DNA of 64,000 nt, taken from assembly GCF_003315195.1 (NCBI RefSeq), contig NZ_QNRV01000005.1:58321-122320 (forward strand), written 5' to 3'. Origin of the DNA: Sutterella wadsworthensis (GTDB taxonomy: Bacteria; Pseudomonadota; Gammaproteobacteria; Burkholderiales; Burkholderiaceae_F). Below the pieces are notes generated by a model. The model worked only from the letters and a program-made list of their open reading frames with translations. It did no database searches and was not told the origin of the DNA. Positions within the stretch are counted from its first letter, which is position 1; every line of letters begins with the position of its first letter. The translations under genes and the position numbers were made by a program. This document shows, one piece after another, positions 62,614 through 64,000 of the stretch.

Positions 62614-63599
62614 CTGCCTCTCTTGAGATCTACCCGCTTACTTCGAAGGTACGCGTCCTCAATGATCTGACGACATTCATTGGCAGAACGTGCGGAATCC
62701 TCTCGCGCCGTGGCGGTCATCCAAAGCACGAAGTCACGAAGTTTTGCTGATCTCAATTCATCCTCACGGCGATTGACAAGGCACATGCACCAGGGCGTTT
62801 TGGTCCAACCCTCCAAAAGCGGCACAACGATGCCTCTGCGAATTTCCTCGCCAATATGAAGAATCGAAAGATCAACAGTAATTCCATGGTGTTCAAGCAG
62901 CAGACGCTTCAGTGTGAGCTGATCATGCGTGACGAATGTTCGCTTCCACTCAAGCGGTTCACTGCGCTCGCGGCCGAAAAAGAGCTGCTGCGTCACCGTG
63001 TCATCGTTGTAGGCTTTAAGCAGAAGCCCTTCGTGCATTTTGAGATCCGCCGGCGAGAGCGGCGTCCCGTGCCGTCTCAGATATTCCGGCGTAGCTAATG
63101 GAACCGTGGTCGAATTGTTGTAGTTGCGAATGATCAGACCTGAAGGATCTGCGGGACGACGGTTCAATACCGCAACGTCTACATCCCCGCGACGAATGTC
63201 GTCCGGCCCGACCTCCGGGAGCACTGCGAATTCAATATCATGGAAAAGCTCCGAATATTGGAAAAGCTTGTCTGAAAAGTATTCCTGTGCGAGTTCAATT
63301 GGTGCTGCAAAACGAATAGTAAAGCGTTCATGCGGCTCCGCCTTAGGTTCTAATGCAGCCTGAAATCCTGCGACCAGCGGTTCAACAGCACGCTGCAGTT
63401 CTGCCGCACGAGGGGTGGGTTGAATGGGCCGATGACTCTTATCGAATAGCGGTTCGCCAAGTTCTGTTTCAAGCGCCGATAAAAGTCGCGAAGCTTTCGG
63501 CAGATCAATGTCCAGCAGTACCGCAGCCTGCGAAATGCTTCGAGTGCGGCAGGTGGCGACAAAGACCTGCCACGAAAGGAGGTTTTGAGAGGGCTTCAT
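62610..63599 (-). CDS. LysR-family transcriptional regulator
   Basis: The 329-residue protein has a typical LysR helix-turn-helix (FVATCRTRSISQAAVLLDID, LPKASRLLSALETELGEPLF) and a substrate-binding fold. It converges on the fusion gene, and the two stop codons share the palindrome CTAG. It is the only regulator near the module and is a natural candidate for its control. It could also control another gene beyond the window. The ATG at 63599 (MKPSQNL) follows AGGAGG on the minus strand; a start at 63635 is less likely. Confidence 0.85.
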   Translation of the reverse strand: MKPSQNLLSWQVFVATCRTRSISQAAVLLDIDLPKASRLLSALETELGEPLFDKSHRPIQPTPRAAELQRAVEPLVAGFQAALEPKAEPHERFTIRFAAPIELAQEYFSDKLFQYSELFHDIEFAVLPEVGPDDIRRGDVDVAVLNRRPADPSGLIIRNYNNSTTVPLATPEYLRRHGTPLSPADLKMHEGLLLKAYNDDTVTQQLFFGRERSEPLEWKRTFVTHDQLTLKRLLLEHHGITVDLSILHIGEEIRRGIVVPLLEGWTKTPWCMCLVNRREDELRSAKLRDFVLWMTATAREDSARSANECRQIIEDAYLRSKRVDLKRGS

Positions 63600-63644
63600 G
63601 ACTGAGCAGCCTACCGCAGCTGAAGAAGATCTCAATTATAAAAA

Positions 63645-63674
63645 GTCCTCATGTATCGCAAGACACATGAGGAC
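63645..63674. repeat. Hairpin 1 between LysR gene and transposase
   Basis: GTCCTCATGT (63645-63654) pairs fully with ACATGAGGAC (63665-63674) over 10 nt, in the LysR upstream region. Confidence 0.6.
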
Positions 63675-63685
63675 TACATCCCAAA

Positions 63686-63708
63686 CTCCCGGAGACTAGC
63701 TCCGGGAG
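63686..63708. repeat. Hairpin 2 between LysR gene and transposase
   Basis: CTCCCGGA (63686-63693) pairs with TCCGGGAG (63701-63708) over 7 nt. No T-run follows. Confidence 0.6.
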
Positions 63709-63774
63709 GTCCTGATCTGACGCAAAGTCGGCCTATTTATTCTTCCTAATCCATTGTTTTTATTTAATAAAAAC

Positions 63775-63803
63775 TTGACAAGCCTTTGCTTTATCTTTAT
63801 CAT
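63775..63803 (+). promoter_or_regulatory. Promoter of the transposase gene
   Basis: TTGACA (63775-63780) and TATCAT (63798-63803) are 17 bp apart, with A/T-rich DNA upstream. The start would be close to 63811, 23 bp before the ATG. Confidence 0.75.
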
Positions 63804-63804
63804 A

Positions 63805-63827
63805 GTCTATAGTTATTTAATATAGAC
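63805..63827. repeat. Inverted repeat over the transposase start
   Basis: GTCTATA (63805-63811) and TATAGAC (63821-63827) are perfect inverted copies, directly downstream of the -10. It could be an operator or a leader hairpin. Confidence 0.55.
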
Positions 63828-63833
63828 AACATC

Positions 63834-64000
63834 ATGTCATCTTCGCCAAAACCCTGGTCTTTCTCTACGTACACGGATGCCGATGGGCGTACCTATGTCT
63901 ACGGTTATCGCAATCGCTGGGATCCGGAAAAGAAACAGTCACGCATTGAAAAACGATGCCATGTCGGACGTTTGGATCCGCAAACTGGGCAGGTCCATCT
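63834..64000 (+). CDS. Transposase, IS1634/IS4-like N terminus, cut by the window edge
   Basis: Only 55 codons are seen. They contain TYVYGYRNRWDPEKKQSR and VGRLDPQTGQ, which resemble the opening of IS1634-type (IS4 superfamily) transposases (YWDKEKKxSR, IGKLDxxTG). The frame is open to the end of the window. No terminal inverted repeat of an element is identified here. A conserved non-transposase relative cannot be excluded. Confidence 0.6.
   Translation, partial: MSSSPKPWSFSTYTDADGRTYVYGYRNRWDPEKKQSRIEKRCHVGRLDPQTGQVH

Noticed and set aside
1..64000. CRISPR arrays, rRNA, prophage genes, additional tRNAs
   Set aside because: No regularly spaced repeats, rRNA sequence, phage structural genes or other tRNA cloverleaf were found on reading both strands.

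Overview
This window looks like a stretch of Betaproteobacteria (Burkholderiales) chromosome, most likely from a gut Sutterellaceae-type organism (Sutterella/Parasutterella and relatives). That assignment is inference. It rests on Burkholderiales-style gene orders (kdsD-kdsC-lptC-lptA-lptB-rpoN-ptsN-rapZ; TPR-lolB-ispE-tRNA-Gln-prs-rplY; ftsE-ftsX-rpoH), a DksA that keeps one zinc-finger cysteine, and a large anaerobic molybdoenzyme module. Genes are dense, many with ATGA or TGATG overlaps. No rRNA, CRISPR array or prophage was seen; there is one tRNA gene.

Layout. 0-6 kb: the 3' part of aspS, a DMT exporter, and a tight minus-strand operon of mtnA, a FucA-like aldolase, a small unknown, a BamE-like lipoprotein and a P4-type zinc-ribbon/Toprim protein. 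The first two fit a 5'-deoxyadenosine/methylthioadenosine salvage route (DHAP shunt). 6-10 kb: a Pat-like protein acetyltransferase and a crotonase-fold protein lacking the usual catalytic acids. 9.7-13.3 kb: a glutamate/aspartate ABC transporter (gltIJKL) behind a near-perfect sigma-54 promoter and an NtrC-type palindrome; rpoN itself lies 7 kb downstream. 13.4-20 kb: Kdo synthesis, LPS transport, sigma-54 and nitrogen-PTS genes. 20-26 kb: mutY, an orphan sensor kinase, TPR protein, lolB, ispE. 26-33 kb: tRNA-Gln, prs, rplY, deaD, pth, tudS-like, ychF. 33-37.7 kb: ahpC, ahpF, asmA. 37.7-45 kb: coaD, rsmD, ftsY, ppx, ftsEX, rpoH, trmL. 45-54 kb: an orphan NarL-type regulator, secB, a rhodanese-like protein, envC, ctpA, a MoeB/ThiF protein, sppA, a HAD phosphatase, dksA.

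54.7-63.6 kb is the accessory region. It encodes a Tat-exported DMSO-reductase-family catalytic subunit, a four-cluster ferredoxin subunit, a membrane anchor, a TorD chaperone, a NapG-like ferredoxin, and a 773-residue protein that joins a NapH-like membrane ferredoxin to a complete GltD-like FAD/NAD(P)H oxidoreductase. A convergent LysR regulator follows, then the start of a transposase gene. The NapH-GltD fusion is the most novel-looking object here. As drawn, it would link cytoplasmic NAD(P)H chemistry to a membrane/periplasmic iron-sulfur chain serving a molybdoenzyme whose substrate I cannot name. A 765-bp AT-rich gene-free region precedes the module.
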